Below, one piece after another: positions 45,849 through 54,543 of a stretch of DNA of 64,000 bases. The translations under genes and the position numbers were made by a program. The notes under the pieces were generated by a model, which was not told the origin of the DNA, ran no database searches, and was given only the letters and a program-made list of their open reading frames with translations. This stretch comes from Pontivivens sp032464575 (GTDB lineage Bacteria > Pseudomonadota > Alphaproteobacteria > Rhodobacterales > Rhodobacteraceae), in contig JAWDKM010000002.1 in the NCBI GenBank assembly GCA_032464575.1, forward strand, positions 639,563 through 703,562, in the 5' to 3' direction. The stretch's first letter is position 1. The number at the start of each line of letters is the position of its first letter.

Positions 45849-47128
45849 TGGGAAATCTCCATGGTCCGGTGTTGGGTGCCGCCGCGCACATCGGACGGCA
45901 GCAGCACGACGGCGATCCAGCCCGTCAGGCCGGACAGAAGCGCCGCGGTGAGGAAGACCGGGCCGTAGCCCGCGGCCTCCGCGAACATGCCGGCGAGGAC
46001 ACCGCCGATCATGTACATCAGGAGCGTCGCACTCGTCAGCACTGTAAAGTCGGTGCCCGCCTGCTCCAGCGACGAAAAGCGCATGAAGGCGGTGTAGAGC
46101 CCGACGATCTCGATGTAGCGGAAGAAGGTGTCGAACACGGACAGCGCCACGATCGCCCAGGCGCCGAGGCCCTGCGTCGCCGCGATGAAGAAGAACGTGA
46201 AGGCTGCCGTGCGGCCGAGGATCAGGAAGACGAAGAACGCGACGAGGCCCGCCCGGCGGATCAGCACGGCCCCCGCCGCCGCACCGAAGAGGCCCACGGC
46301 CGCCGTCGCCCCGCCTGAGATCGCGCCGATCTCGGACAGGGTAAACCCCTGATCGACGAGGAATGGCTGCTCGAGCGCCTTCACCAGCCCCTCAGGCAGG
46401 CGGATGATTAGGGCGAAGGCCAGCATCGTTCCGGCGTTCCGGATGGCGAAGAAGCGGCGCAGGCTCGGGCGACCGCGGTCCGGCGGCATCGGGCGGCGGC
46501 CGTATCGGTCGGGCAGCGACAGGAACGGGAGCACGAAGAGGATGGTCGCCGCCGACATGAGCCAAAGCGCCGGCTGCCAGCCGACGGCATCGTACAGAAA
46601 CAGCGTTCCGGCGCCGCCGCTCAGGACGCCCAGCGCGACGGCCGCGCCCTGAAGCGCGTTTCCGCCCGGCTGCTGCGCGGGTGCGAGGTGCTCGACCGCC
46701 CAGCCATCCGACGCGATATCCTGCGTCGCCGACGAGATCGACATGGTCATCAGCACCGGAAAGAAGATCGCGGCATCCGCCACGGGGTCGAGCGTAGACA
46801 GCACGAGGATCCCGCCGACGGTGACCGCGAGGCATGCCGCGACCACGGCCTGGGTCCCGATACGCTCGGCATGGCAGAGGCGATCTATCCATGGAGCCCA
46901 CAACGCTTTGAAGACCCACGGTGCGAGCAGGATACCGAGGCCGCCGATCGTATCGAGACCGACGCCATTGGCGCGCAGGATCGGCGGCAATGCGGCCGCC
47001 ACGAGGTAGAGCGGGACAGCTTGCGCGAGGTACAGCCCGAACAGGGCGACTGAAAGGCGTGAAGTCGGAAGGGCCAGCATCGTCTCAGGTCTTTGACTGG
47101 AATGGCTGGCAGGTGCTGGCTCGCCCAT
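45845..47128 (-). CDS. RhtX/FptX-family siderophore permease
   Basis: This 411-427-residue MFS-fold protein has about twelve helices. Conserved segments are LAPWVFKALWAPWIDRLCH and SSATQDIASDGWAVEHL, typical of the RhtX/FptX family, which imports rhizobactin 1021 or pyochelin across the inner membrane as a single-subunit permease. Two starts are possible, ATG 47128 and ATG 47080; the second (MLALPTSRLSV) looks closer to family length. Its stop overlaps the start of the receptor gene, showing an outer-plus-inner membrane uptake pair in one operon. Confidence 0.9.
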   Translation of the reverse strand: MGEPAPASHSSQRPETMLALPTSRLSVALFGLYLAQAVPLYLVAAALPPILRANGVGLDTIGGLGILLAPWVFKALWAPWIDRLCHAERIGTQAVVAACLAVTVGGILVLSTLDPVADAAIFFPVLMTMSISSATQDIASDGWAVEHLAPAQQPGGNALQGAAVALGVLSGGAGTLFLYDAVGWQPALWLMSAATILFVLPFLSLPDRYGRRPMPPDRGRPSLRRFFAIRNAGTMLAFALIIRLPEGLVKALEQPFLVDQGFTLSEIGAISGGATAAVGLFGAAAGAVLIRRAGLVAFFVFLILGRTAAFTFFFIAATQGLGAWAIVALSVFDTFFRYIEIVGLYTAFMRFSSLEQAGTDFTVLTSATLLMYMIGGVLAGMFAEAAGYGPVFLTAALLSGLTGWIAVVLLPSDVRGGTQHRTMEISQ

Positions 47129-47362
47129 TAATCACGCCATGTCGCGGTGCGCAACTTTTTTTGTCAGGAATTCAGTGCCCGCGCAAAGTGGGCCCATTGG
47201 AGGGCCTGCGGCTTGCTCTCGCCGGTAGGGAGGCAGCTTGCGCAGGAGGTGAGGTTGCCGATGTCGACGCCGTAGCGGCGGATCATGACCGCCATTGCAG
47301 CGGTTCTTCAGGGCTCGTCGACAAAGCCGCTGGAGATCGACGTCGGCACCGCCTCTCTTCCG

Positions 47363-47806
47363 TCAGTTGCGGTTGTCCATGGCTCCCGAAGCGGCCCGTT
47401 CCCGTCGCCCGGGCACGTCCGCGACCGTCGTCCTTGCAAGGCGGTCTATCAGGCTCTGCTCGATGTCCTGCATGACCATTGAGACCTCTTGCTGGAGGGC
47501 ATGCTCTACCGCGCAATCCGGTTCCGCCTCTTCGGCATCGGTCGCGATCAGGCTTTCACCAAGCGCAAGATAGACGTCCGCCAGCGTGATCCCGGTCGCC
47601 GATCGCGCGAGGCGCCAGCCGCCCGCATGTCCCTTTTCAGACGTCACGAGGCCCGCATCGCGAAGTTTGCCGAGAACGCGGCGCACGACGACGGGGTTCG
47701 TGCCCGCATGGTCCGCGATGTCGGCCGACGTCCGTATGCGCTCCGGCTCGCCTGCCATGTGGCCCAGCGTGTGCAGTGCGAGTGACAGGCGGGAGTTCCG
47801 TCTCAT
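47363..47806 (-). CDS. Rrf2-family regulator A (metal/stress type)
   Basis: This 147-residue protein has an N-terminal winged HTH with typical Rrf2 sequences MRRNSRLSLALHTLGHMAG and TNPVVVRRVLGKLRDAGLV, followed by EKGHAGGWRLAR. The C-terminal half has one cysteine (EPDCAVEHAL), not the three that hold an Fe-S cluster in IscR, RirA or NsrR. It is thus closer to the YwnA-like subgroup. It is divergent from the NikA-like ABC operon. Its own promoter holds the double GTAAC operator described at 47837-47879. It is a paralogue of the regulator at 58658-59065. Confidence 0.9.
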   Translation of the reverse strand: MRRNSRLSLALHTLGHMAGEPERIRTSADIADHAGTNPVVVRRVLGKLRDAGLVTSEKGHAGGWRLARSATGITLADVYLALGESLIATDAEEAEPDCAVEHALQQEVSMVMQDIEQSLIDRLARTTVADVPGRRERAASGAMDNRN

Positions 47807-47836
47807 GGATGTGCAATCTCCGAACAGGGCTCAAAT

Positions 47837-47879
47837 GTAACCTTTTCTGTTGCATTGGTCCAGCAACTGCGTAGGTTCC
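47837..47879. promoter_or_regulatory. Double Rrf2-type operator A
   Basis: Two dyads are present: GTAAC-N7-GTTGC at 47837-47853 and GCAAC-N7-GTTCC at 47863-47879. Nine bases (ATTGGTCCA) separate them, giving a 26-bp centre spacing. They lie 31 bp upstream of the regulator A start, in the divergent space leading to the ABC operon. The same pattern and spacing occur in the regulator B promoter. The second dyad is weaker. Confidence 0.65.
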
Positions 47880-48223
47880 CTGATTGGCGGGGCAGCGATT
47901 GGAGCCGGACGTGTCAGATGCCGACCGAACGACGACCAACCCGTCAAGCGGTCAGGGTCGGGGCGGAAGCACGGCGCTGAACCCTGCGGGCGTGCCTGTG
48001 CGTATCACTCCGCGAGCTCCGACCGTTCGCCGCGTGCAAAACGCAGGAGAGGCGACCGCCAGCCGAGGGCTTTGCCGGTTTCGCGGCAGGACGCCCGCTC
48101 TGCGAGATGTCCGGCGAAGTCGCACGACCCGCCGCAACGGATCCCATCACGTGCCGAACCGTAGCCGTCCGCGCGCCGATCTCCGTCCCAGTCCCTAGGC
48201 ACCCGATCCCGAAGGAAGACCCG
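47880..48223 (+). other. Leader region upstream of NikA-like gene
   Basis: About 340 bp between the double operator and the binding-protein start. It may be a 5' untranslated leader or hold an unseen small frame. I cannot match a known riboswitch here. GAAGGAAG at 48211-48218 is the ribosome site for the downstream ATG. Confidence 0.5.
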
Positions 48224-49747
48224 ATGCAGCTCTTCAAACGTATCACCGCGGCCATCCTGCTGGCCTCTGCCGCTGCGCTGCCGGCATCCGCCCAGGATGG
48301 GAGCCTCACGATCGCCGTCGGCTTCGGCCCCACTGCCGAGGTTCCGGATCCCCGCGCGGGCTACAATGGGTGGATGTCCAACCAGACCGGCGTGACGGAA
48401 ACTCTGATGGGGATCGACTACGAGCTGAACCTCTATCCGCGCCTCGCCGAAGATATCGAGCAGGCGTCGCCCACCACTTGGCGCGTGACGCTGCGTGAGG
48501 GGCTCCGGTTCCACGATGGCACGCCGGTGACGGCGCAGGCTGTCGTCGATGCGATCGCCCCGATCTCCGACGAGGGCAGTCCCGGCCACAACGCGCGCAT
48601 CGCCAACCTGCTCGACCTTGCGGGAATGTCGATCGACGGCGAGCGGGTCGTGGTGTTCGAGACGAACAGCCCCAACGCGGCCTTCCCCTGGACACTGTCC
48701 GAGCCCGGCATCGCCGTTCTGGGCCCGGTGTCGGAGGACTTCCCGATCAACGCGACCGGTCCCTACATCTTTCGCGAGGCCATTCCGGAGCAGCTCTACC
48801 GTGTCGAGGCGAATCCGGATTACCACCTCGGCACACCCGGGCTGGAGGAGGTGCGTGTCCTCGGCATCCCCGATCCCGGCGCGGCGGCTCTCGCGTTCGA
48901 AGCCGGCGAGGTCGACATGGTGATCAATTACCCCGAGAGCGATTTCGAGCGCATTCAGGAGACCGGGGCGCTCGGCTTCTCGGCCCCGACGGCGCGGCTC
49001 TACTTCTATACCGTGAATGCAGCCGATGGGCCGATGGCCAACCCGCTCATCCGCCGAGCCGTCTCCGCCGCGATCGACCGTCAGGGCATCGTCGACGCGG
49101 CCCTGTCCGGCGTGGGCGGCATGCCCGCGGGCACGATTTATCCGGATGGCATGGGATGGGCGGCCGATATCCCGCCCATCTATGACCCTGCATTTGCCGA
49201 GGAGCTGCTGGACGAGGCCGGAGCGGTCAAGGAGGGCGGCATCTGGATGATGGACGGCGCACCACTCGAGCTCGACATCGTGACCTACTCCTCCCGCGCC
49301 GCACTGCCGCCGACGGCGGAGCTGACGCAGGCCTTCCTGCAGGCGATCGGGATCACGGCGAACGTTCGCGTGGGCGAGTACGCGGCGAGCAACGACGCCA
49401 TCGCCGACGGATCGGCCGATCTGTTCCTGCAGGCTTGGGTGACGACACCGCAGGGCGATCCGGGCGCGGTACTCGAGGCCCTGCTGAAATCCACCGGCGG
49501 GTCCAATGCGGGCGGCTACCTCAACCCCGAGATGGATCGGTTGCTGGCCGACGGCCGCACGACCTTCGACCGGGAGGGGCGCGAGGCGATCTACGACCGC
49601 GTGCAGCAGATCATTGCGGAGGACGCCGCGATGATTCCGGTCTTCCACGTCACTCAGGTGAACGTGGCACGTGCAGGTCTGACGGGCTACGCCGTGCACC
49701 CGACGGAGACCTACTGGATCACGCATGAGACTGCGCTTTCGGAATGA
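48224..49747 (+). CDS. ABC binding protein, NikA/CntA/peptide family
   Basis: This 507-residue periplasmic protein of the SBP5 family has a signal peptide (about residues 1-24, ending LPASAQ). It has the usual start of the fold (SLTIAVGFGPTAEVPDPRAG) and later PAGTIYPDGMGWAADIPP and DLFLQAWVTTPQGDPGAVLE. This family binds peptides, nickel or metal-metallophore complexes. The ATG at 48224 has GAAGGAAG 6 bp upstream. The stop overlaps the first ATPase gene (ATGA). With no histidine-rich loop, binding of a chelated metal is more likely than free metal; this is inference. Confidence 0.88.
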   Translation: MQLFKRITAAILLASAAALPASAQDGSLTIAVGFGPTAEVPDPRAGYNGWMSNQTGVTETLMGIDYELNLYPRLAEDIEQASPTTWRVTLREGLRFHDGTPVTAQAVVDAIAPISDEGSPGHNARIANLLDLAGMSIDGERVVVFETNSPNAAFPWTLSEPGIAVLGPVSEDFPINATGPYIFREAIPEQLYRVEANPDYHLGTPGLEEVRVLGIPDPGAAALAFEAGEVDMVINYPESDFERIQETGALGFSAPTARLYFYTVNAADGPMANPLIRRAVSAAIDRQGIVDAALSGVGGMPAGTIYPDGMGWAADIPPIYDPAFAEELLDEAGAVKEGGIWMMDGAPLELDIVTYSSRAALPPTAELTQAFLQAIGITANVRVGEYAASNDAIADGSADLFLQAWVTTPQGDPGAVLEALLKSTGGSNAGGYLNPEMDRLLADGRTTFDREGREAIYDRVQQIIAEDAAMIPVFHVTQVNVARAGLTGYAVHPTETYWITHETALSE

Positions 49748-50427
49748 CGATCTCCGCCTCCGGCCTGAGCGCGCGCCGCTCGGGCCGCATCATCCTGCAT
49801 CCGACGACGGTGGAGATCGGGACGGGCGAACGCGTCGGGCTGGTCGGCACGTCCGGTTCGGGAAAATCGACCCTCGGTCATGAGCTGATCGACACACTGC
49901 GCGCGCAGGGCCGCAGCGTCGCGCATGTTCCACAGAGTCCCGAAGAGGCCCTCGATCCCCTGCGCTCCATGGCCTTCCATTGGCGGGAGGCGGAGCGCGC
50001 CTTGGACCTCGCATCAGACACGGGGCGGCAGCAGGTCCTGTTTGCCGCCTTGCGGATCGAAGGTGGTGACCTGCGCAAGCGCCCCTGGGGTTGGAGCCGG
50101 GGCATGCAGCAGCGCTTCGTGATCGCTATGGCACTGCTCGCGACGCCCCATCTCCTGGTGATGGATGAGCCGACGTCGGCGCTGGATCCGGTCGTGGCGG
50201 CCAGCACGATGGACCTTCTCGACGCCTTCCTGTCGGATCGCAGGACCTCACTCCTGCTGATCACCCACGACCTCGGCCTCGCGGCACGGCGCGTCTCGCG
50301 GCTGATGGTCATGGACGCTGGCCGGATCGTGGAGGACGCACCCACGGCGCAATTGTTGTCTGCCCCGGAAACGCGCGCCGGAAGGTCCCTGTGCAAGCAC
50401 CGCAACTGGCTCGAACTGCCATGCTGA
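49744..50427 (+). CDS. ABC ATPase, NikD/CntD type
   Basis: This 227-residue ATPase has Walker A (GTSGSGKSTLGHEL) and Walker B LLVMDEPTSALDPV, with the H-loop histidine in LLITHDLGLA. The signature is unusual, WSRGMQQR rather than LSGGQxQR. It partners the next ATPase in a heterodimer that powers the DppBC-type permeases, as in nickel, peptide and metallophore importers. The start overlaps the binding-protein stop. The altered signature could make this site low in activity. Confidence 0.85.
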   Translation: MTISASGLSARRSGRIILHPTTVEIGTGERVGLVGTSGSGKSTLGHELIDTLRAQGRSVAHVPQSPEEALDPLRSMAFHWREAERALDLASDTGRQQVLFAALRIEGGDLRKRPWGWSRGMQQRFVIAMALLATPHLLVMDEPTSALDPVVAASTMDLLDAFLSDRRTSLLLITHDLGLAARRVSRLMVMDAGRIVEDAPTAQLLSAPETRAGRSLCKHRNWLELPC

Positions 50428-51146
50428 CGGTCGACAACGTCTCCGTCCGCCGCGGCGCGGTTTTCACGCTGAAGGACGTGTCGGTGTCCCTGCCCCACGG
50501 CGGCACCCTGGCCGTGATCGGCGAAAGCGGGGCGGGAAAGTCCACCTTGCTCGGGGCGATCCTGGGGCTCGTCCGATGCGCGCGGGGTGAGGTGCGTTGG
50601 GACGGCGCGCCCATGAGCCGCTGCCGTCCGGGCCTCGTCATGCAGGAGCCGCGCAGCGCCTTCAATCCGACGCTGCCCCTCCGCCGCTCGGTCATGGAGC
50701 CGCTGGTCGCCCGGCGCGTGTCGCCCGATCCCGAACGTCTGGACCGGCTGTGCCGCGGTCTGGAAATCTCTCCCGACCTCCTGGACCGCCGCCCCGCAGA
50801 GGCCTCCGTTGGACAGGCGCAGCGGATTGGCATCCTGCGCGCGCTAATCGTGGCACCGCCGCTCGTGCTGTTCGACGAGCCGCTATCGGCGTTGGATGCG
50901 GTCACGCAGAAGCACACGGCACGCCTCATCGCGGAACTGCAGGCGGAAGAAGGGTTCGCGGCACTGATCGTCACCCACGATCTCGGATACGCCGCGGCCC
51001 ATGCGGATGACATCGCGGTGCTGCGTGCGGGCCGGATCGAAGAGTTGACCACCGCGCAGGCGTTCATCGACGCACCGCAGACCGCGTATGGCCGCACGCT
51101 GCGCGACGCCGCCTTCGCGTTGGGCGCGCTGGAACGGATCGCATGA
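50421..51146 (+). CDS. ABC ATPase, NikE/CntF type
   Basis: This 241-residue ATPase has Walker A (GESGAGKSTLLGAILG), Walker B PLVLFDEPLSALDAV and the histidine in LIVTHDLGYA. The signature is atypical, ASVGQAQR. The ATG at 50421 overlaps the previous stop by 7 bp; a longer start at GTG 50391 adds ten residues that are not conserved in appearance. It forms the second ATPase of the importer. Both ATPases have diverged signatures, a shared oddity. Confidence 0.85.
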   Translation: MLTVDNVSVRRGAVFTLKDVSVSLPHGGTLAVIGESGAGKSTLLGAILGLVRCARGEVRWDGAPMSRCRPGLVMQEPRSAFNPTLPLRRSVMEPLVARRVSPDPERLDRLCRGLEISPDLLDRRPAEASVGQAQRIGILRALIVAPPLVLFDEPLSALDAVTQKHTARLIAELQAEEGFAALIVTHDLGYAAAHADDIAVLRAGRIEELTTAQAFIDAPQTAYGRTLRDAAFALGALERIA

Positions 51147-52081
51147 TCCGGCTGGTCCTCGCGCTTCTCATCCGCGCCGCCGTCGTTCTGTCCGGTACGG
51201 CGCTGGCGACCTTCGCCCTCCTGTGGCACGCCCCCGGCGATCCCGCACTGGCCATCGCCTTGGCGCGATACGAGGCGGTCGTCCCGGCGGAGGTGGTCGA
51301 TCAGATCCGGGCCGAGGCCGGGCTGGACGCCGGGTTCTGGCACGCCTTCCGGGCGTGGATCGCGCCGCTTCTGGCGGGTGATTTCGGTCAGTCGTCCGTA
51401 ACGGGCCGCGATGTCTGGCCCGAACTGGTGACGGCCATGTCCCATACGGTGCCGCTGGCGCTCTTCGGTCTGCTCATCGGCACCGCCATCTCCATCCCGC
51501 TCGCCCTCGTCGCCACACGGCGGCCCGGCGGGTGGGTGGATCGGGGCGCGGTGGCGGTTGCATCGGTCGGGGCTGCGATCCCCGCATATTGGCTCGGATT
51601 GCTCTTGATCCTGCTCTTTGCCGTCCAGCTCGGCTGGCTGCCCGCCATGGGGGCCCGGACCCCGGCCCACATCATCCTGCCGGCGCTGACGCTGGGACTG
51701 GGTGTGGCGGCGTCCCTCACGCGGATCCTGCGCTCCGGCCTGCTCGAGGCGCGAGGGCAGCCGTTCCTGCCCGCCTTCCGCCGCCGCGGCGTAGGCGCCC
51801 GCGCAATCGAGCGCGACCACGTCGCCCCGCACGCGGCCATCCCCGTCGTCACCGTCTTCGGGCTGGAGCTGGCCTTTCTGCTGGAAGGGGCGGTGATGGT
51901 CGAGGTGATCTTCGCCCGCCCCGGTCTCGGCAGCTTTCTGGTGAACGCCATCGAGGCGCGCGACTTTCCCAAGGTGCAGGCCGTCGTGATCCTTGCGGCC
52001 GTCCTCTTCGTGACCGTGAACCTGCTGATCGACGTGATCTACCGCGCCCTCGATCCCCGGATCGCGGTGCGCGATGCGTAG
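51143..52081 (+). CDS. ABC permease, DppB/NikB type
   Basis: This 312-residue membrane protein of the binding-protein-dependent permease family has about six helices. Segments include GTALATFALLWHAPGDPALA and GLELAFLLEGAVMVEVIFAR, matching the DppB/OppB/NikB group. An EAA-like loop lies in QPFLPAFRRRGVGARAIERD. It overlaps the neighbouring genes, which confirms a single operon. It pairs with the next permease in the importer. Confidence 0.9.
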   Translation: MIRLVLALLIRAAVVLSGTALATFALLWHAPGDPALAIALARYEAVVPAEVVDQIRAEAGLDAGFWHAFRAWIAPLLAGDFGQSSVTGRDVWPELVTAMSHTVPLALFGLLIGTAISIPLALVATRRPGGWVDRGAVAVASVGAAIPAYWLGLLLILLFAVQLGWLPAMGARTPAHIILPALTLGLGVAASLTRILRSGLLEARGQPFLPAFRRRGVGARAIERDHVAPHAAIPVVTVFGLELAFLLEGAVMVEVIFARPGLGSFLVNAIEARDFPKVQAVVILAAVLFVTVNLLIDVIYRALDPRIAVRDA

Positions 52082-52868
52082 CGTTCTGGCCATGGCCGCC
52101 GTCTTCGTGGCGCTCGCGGTGCTCGGGCCGCTCTTGGCCCCGCATGACCCCACGGCGATCGACATCCCCAACCGCCTGAGCCCGCCCGGCGCCGAGTGGC
52201 TGTTGGGAACGGATGCGCTGGGGCGGGACATCCTGTCGAGGCTCCTGCACGGGGCGCGCTGGTCGCTGGGCCTTGCCTTCCTGATCTCCGTCATCGGCCT
52301 GTGCATCGGCACGCTTGCGGGGCTCGTCGCGGCGCTGGGCGGCAGGCTGGCCGATTGGGTGGTGATGCGCACCACCGACACCTTCCTCGCCTTTCCGGAC
52401 CTCGTGGCCGCGGTCGTCATCGCGGGCGTGCTCGGGGCAGGGACGGGCAGCCTGATCTTCGCACTGACGGTGACGGGATGGATGCGGTACGCCCGCGTCG
52501 CACGCGGCATCGGGTTGTCGCTGCGGACCTGCGGCTATGTCGTGCAGGCCCGGCTTGCGGGCCTGTCGCCGTTCGCCATCGCGCGCTGGCACTACCTGCC
52601 GTCGCTGCTGCCGTCCCTCGCGGTCCTGTGGACGGGCATGTTCGCGCGCGCGATCCTGGGGATCTCGGCCCTCGGCTTTCTGGGCTTCGGGGTGCAGCCG
52701 CCGATGCCCGAATGGGGGACCATGCTGCTCGATGCGCGGATTCACATGCGCTCCACCCCGCTTCAGATGATCTGGCCCGGGCTGGCAGTCGTGACGTGCG
52801 TGCTTGCGATCAACCTCGCCGGCGACGCCCTGCGCGATGCGATCGCGGAGAGGGAGATCCGGGCGTGA
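52074..52868 (+). CDS. ABC permease, DppC/NikC type
   Basis: This 264-residue permease of the DppC/NikC group has the cytoplasmic loop and helices typical of the family, including GTDALGRDILSRLLHGARWS and TDTFLAFPDLVAAVVIAGVL. The last helices carry GFLGFGVQPPMPEWGTMLLD. It completes the permease pair. Its stop overlaps the start of the EamA gene (GTGA), so the EamA exporter is made from the same transcript. Confidence 0.9.
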   Translation: MRSVLAMAAVFVALAVLGPLLAPHDPTAIDIPNRLSPPGAEWLLGTDALGRDILSRLLHGARWSLGLAFLISVIGLCIGTLAGLVAALGGRLADWVVMRTTDTFLAFPDLVAAVVIAGVLGAGTGSLIFALTVTGWMRYARVARGIGLSLRTCGYVVQARLAGLSPFAIARWHYLPSLLPSLAVLWTGMFARAILGISALGFLGFGVQPPMPEWGTMLLDARIHMRSTPLQMIWPGLAVVTCVLAINLAGDALRDAIAEREIRA

Positions 52869-53767
52869 GCTCGGCGGACAGACCCCGCCTCGCCATCGGC
52901 CTGCGCCTCCTGTCCGGCGTTCTGATGGCGGGGATGTTCGTCTGCGTGAAGGCCGTCGGCGACGCCGTGCCGCTGGGGGAGATCGTCTTCTTCAGGTCTG
53001 CCTTCGCCTTGATACCGCTGGTGGTGTTCCTGTGGCTCCGGCATGAGTTCCCGCACGGACTGGCCACCGAGCGCCCCGTGGGCCACCTCCTGCGGGCGAG
53101 TTGCGGCGCGTTGGCCCTGTTCACCTCCTTTGCCGCGCTCGCCCGGCTGAACGTCGCCGAGGCGATCCTGATCGCGCAACTGTCCCCGATCCTCATGGCC
53201 GTCGCCGCCGTTGGGTTGCTCGGCGAACGGCTGACGGCCGCGCGGATGGGTGGGCTCGCGCTCGGGTTCGGAGGCGTCGTGGTGCTGGTCTGGCCGGAGC
53301 TCAGCGGCGGCACCGGTGCGGGCGCACGTCTCGCCGGTGTCCTTCTTGGACTGCTCTCCGCCGCCCTGTCCGCGCTCGCGCTCATCATGGTGCGGAGCCT
53401 GAACCGGACGGAGAGCCCGGGCGCCATCGCGCTCTATTTCGTGCTCGCCTCGATGATCGGGGCCATGGCGACACTGCCGTGGGGGTGGATCGTGCCGGAT
53501 GGCCGGACGCTGGCGATGCTGATCGGTGCGGGCCTCTTCGGGGGTTTCGGCCATATCGCGATGACACTCGCCTTCCGCTACGCCGAAGCCTCGCGGCTCG
53601 CGCCGTTCGAATACGTCGCACTTCTCTGGCCGCTGCTCGCGGACCTCCTGATCTTCCGGTTGCCCCTGTCGGCCGGCTTTCTGCTCGCCGTTCCTCTGGT
53701 TCTTGCCGGAGCCGGGCTCGCGGCGACCGAAGGGAGTCGATCCGGACGGCGAAAGCAAAGTTGCTGA
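52865..53767 (+). CDS. EamA/DMT-family transporter, CntI-like in context
   Basis: This roughly 300-residue protein has ten helices and two EamA repeats. The GTG start at 52865 is chosen because it overlaps the preceding stop. EamA proteins often export small metabolites; CntI in Pseudomonas exports the metallophore pseudopaline and is encoded beside the metallophore importer, a layout like this one. No nicotianamine-synthase-like (CntL) or opine-dehydrogenase-like (CntM) gene is present here. The role is therefore a hypothesis. Confidence 0.85.
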   Translation: MSSADRPRLAIGLRLLSGVLMAGMFVCVKAVGDAVPLGEIVFFRSAFALIPLVVFLWLRHEFPHGLATERPVGHLLRASCGALALFTSFAALARLNVAEAILIAQLSPILMAVAAVGLLGERLTAARMGGLALGFGGVVVLVWPELSGGTGAGARLAGVLLGLLSAALSALALIMVRSLNRTESPGAIALYFVLASMIGAMATLPWGWIVPDGRTLAMLIGAGLFGGFGHIAMTLAFRYAEASRLAPFEYVALLWPLLADLLIFRLPLSAGFLLAVPLVLAGAGLAATEGSRSGRRKQSC

Positions 53768-53900
53768 TCGCCTAAAACTAGGGCTGGACACACTGCCGCT
53801 CGCACGTCGCTGGCCGGGGTCACACTGTTGCCGGCATGACGGCACGCGCTGGAACCGTGCCCGTTCTGCGGGATCCGGCGACATCGGTATCTCGCATTGA

Positions 53901-53933
53901 GCGCCCCGCCGATTTCGGTAAGGTGCGGGGCGC
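53901..53933. other. Perfect 9-bp inverted repeat between EamA and metal operon
   Basis: GCGCCCCGC and GCGGGGCGC flank a 15-nt loop, 26 bp upstream of the GTG start of the next gene. It could end the upstream transcript or act as a leader structure. No T run follows. Confidence 0.5.
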
Positions 53934-53958
53934 AGCATGCGGTTGAGAAGGACCTCCA

Positions 53959-54543
53959 GTGAAGCCGGGCATACGGATTGCAGCTTTCACGTCGGTCGCC
54001 GTTCTGATCGCCGCCGCCGGTGCGCTCGTGGTGGGACTGGCCGGGCCAGCGCCCGACCGGGATCAGGCGTTTGCCGTGCCGGGCCTCGACCCGATGACCT
54101 TCGACGAGGCGCAGAACGAGTTCTATCGGCTGACGCCTGCCCTGCTGCTCGTCGTCTATGACGCGTTCGGGCGGACGGGGGAGGACGAGATCTACGACAC
54201 GCTGGCCAGCGTCGCCGATGCGGAGGCTCTGGAGCAGCTCTATCTCGAGCGGGTCGGCGCGATGGCCGGCGGCGGTCTGGAGGAGGCCGACCAAGAGATC
54301 CACGAGATCATGCTGCTGTCCTCGACTGTCTCGAACGGAGGCGACGTGCTCCTGATCGACACATCCTGGCAGGTCATCGGCACCGTGGGCCATGCCGAGC
54401 ACCTTCACGTGCGGGGCAACAGCTACAGCGCGGACCTGACGATTTCGCCCGTGGATGGCGCCTGGAAGATCACCGATTTCGAACTTCTCGATGTAAGCCG
54501 CGATGCGGCGGGCGAGACGTTTGCGGCGCCCCCGACGAACTGA
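53959..54543 (+). CDS. Uncharacterised exported protein, first gene of putative metal operon
   Basis: This 194-residue protein has an N-terminal hydrophobic segment (about residues 8-28) that would act as signal or anchor. The rest is not a named family to me. It carries GTVGHAEHLHVRGNSYSADL, a histidine-containing patch that could bind metal. The GTG start at 53959 has GAAGGAC about 8 bp upstream. It overlaps the ATPase start (TGATG at 54541-54545). The overall system resembles Vibrio cholerae ZrgABCDE in layout, but I cannot show homology of this protein. Confidence 0.7.
   Translation: MKPGIRIAAFTSVAVLIAAAGALVVGLAGPAPDRDQAFAVPGLDPMTFDEAQNEFYRLTPALLLVVYDAFGRTGEDEIYDTLASVADAEALEQLYLERVGAMAGGGLEEADQEIHEIMLLSSTVSNGGDVLLIDTSWQVIGTVGHAEHLHVRGNSYSADLTISPVDGAWKITDFELLDVSRDAAGETFAAPPTN

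Noticed and set aside
47881..48223. Riboswitch (cobalamin-type) in the leader of the NikA-like gene
   Set aside because: No conserved B12-box or core element could be matched by eye, so it is recorded only as an unassigned leader.
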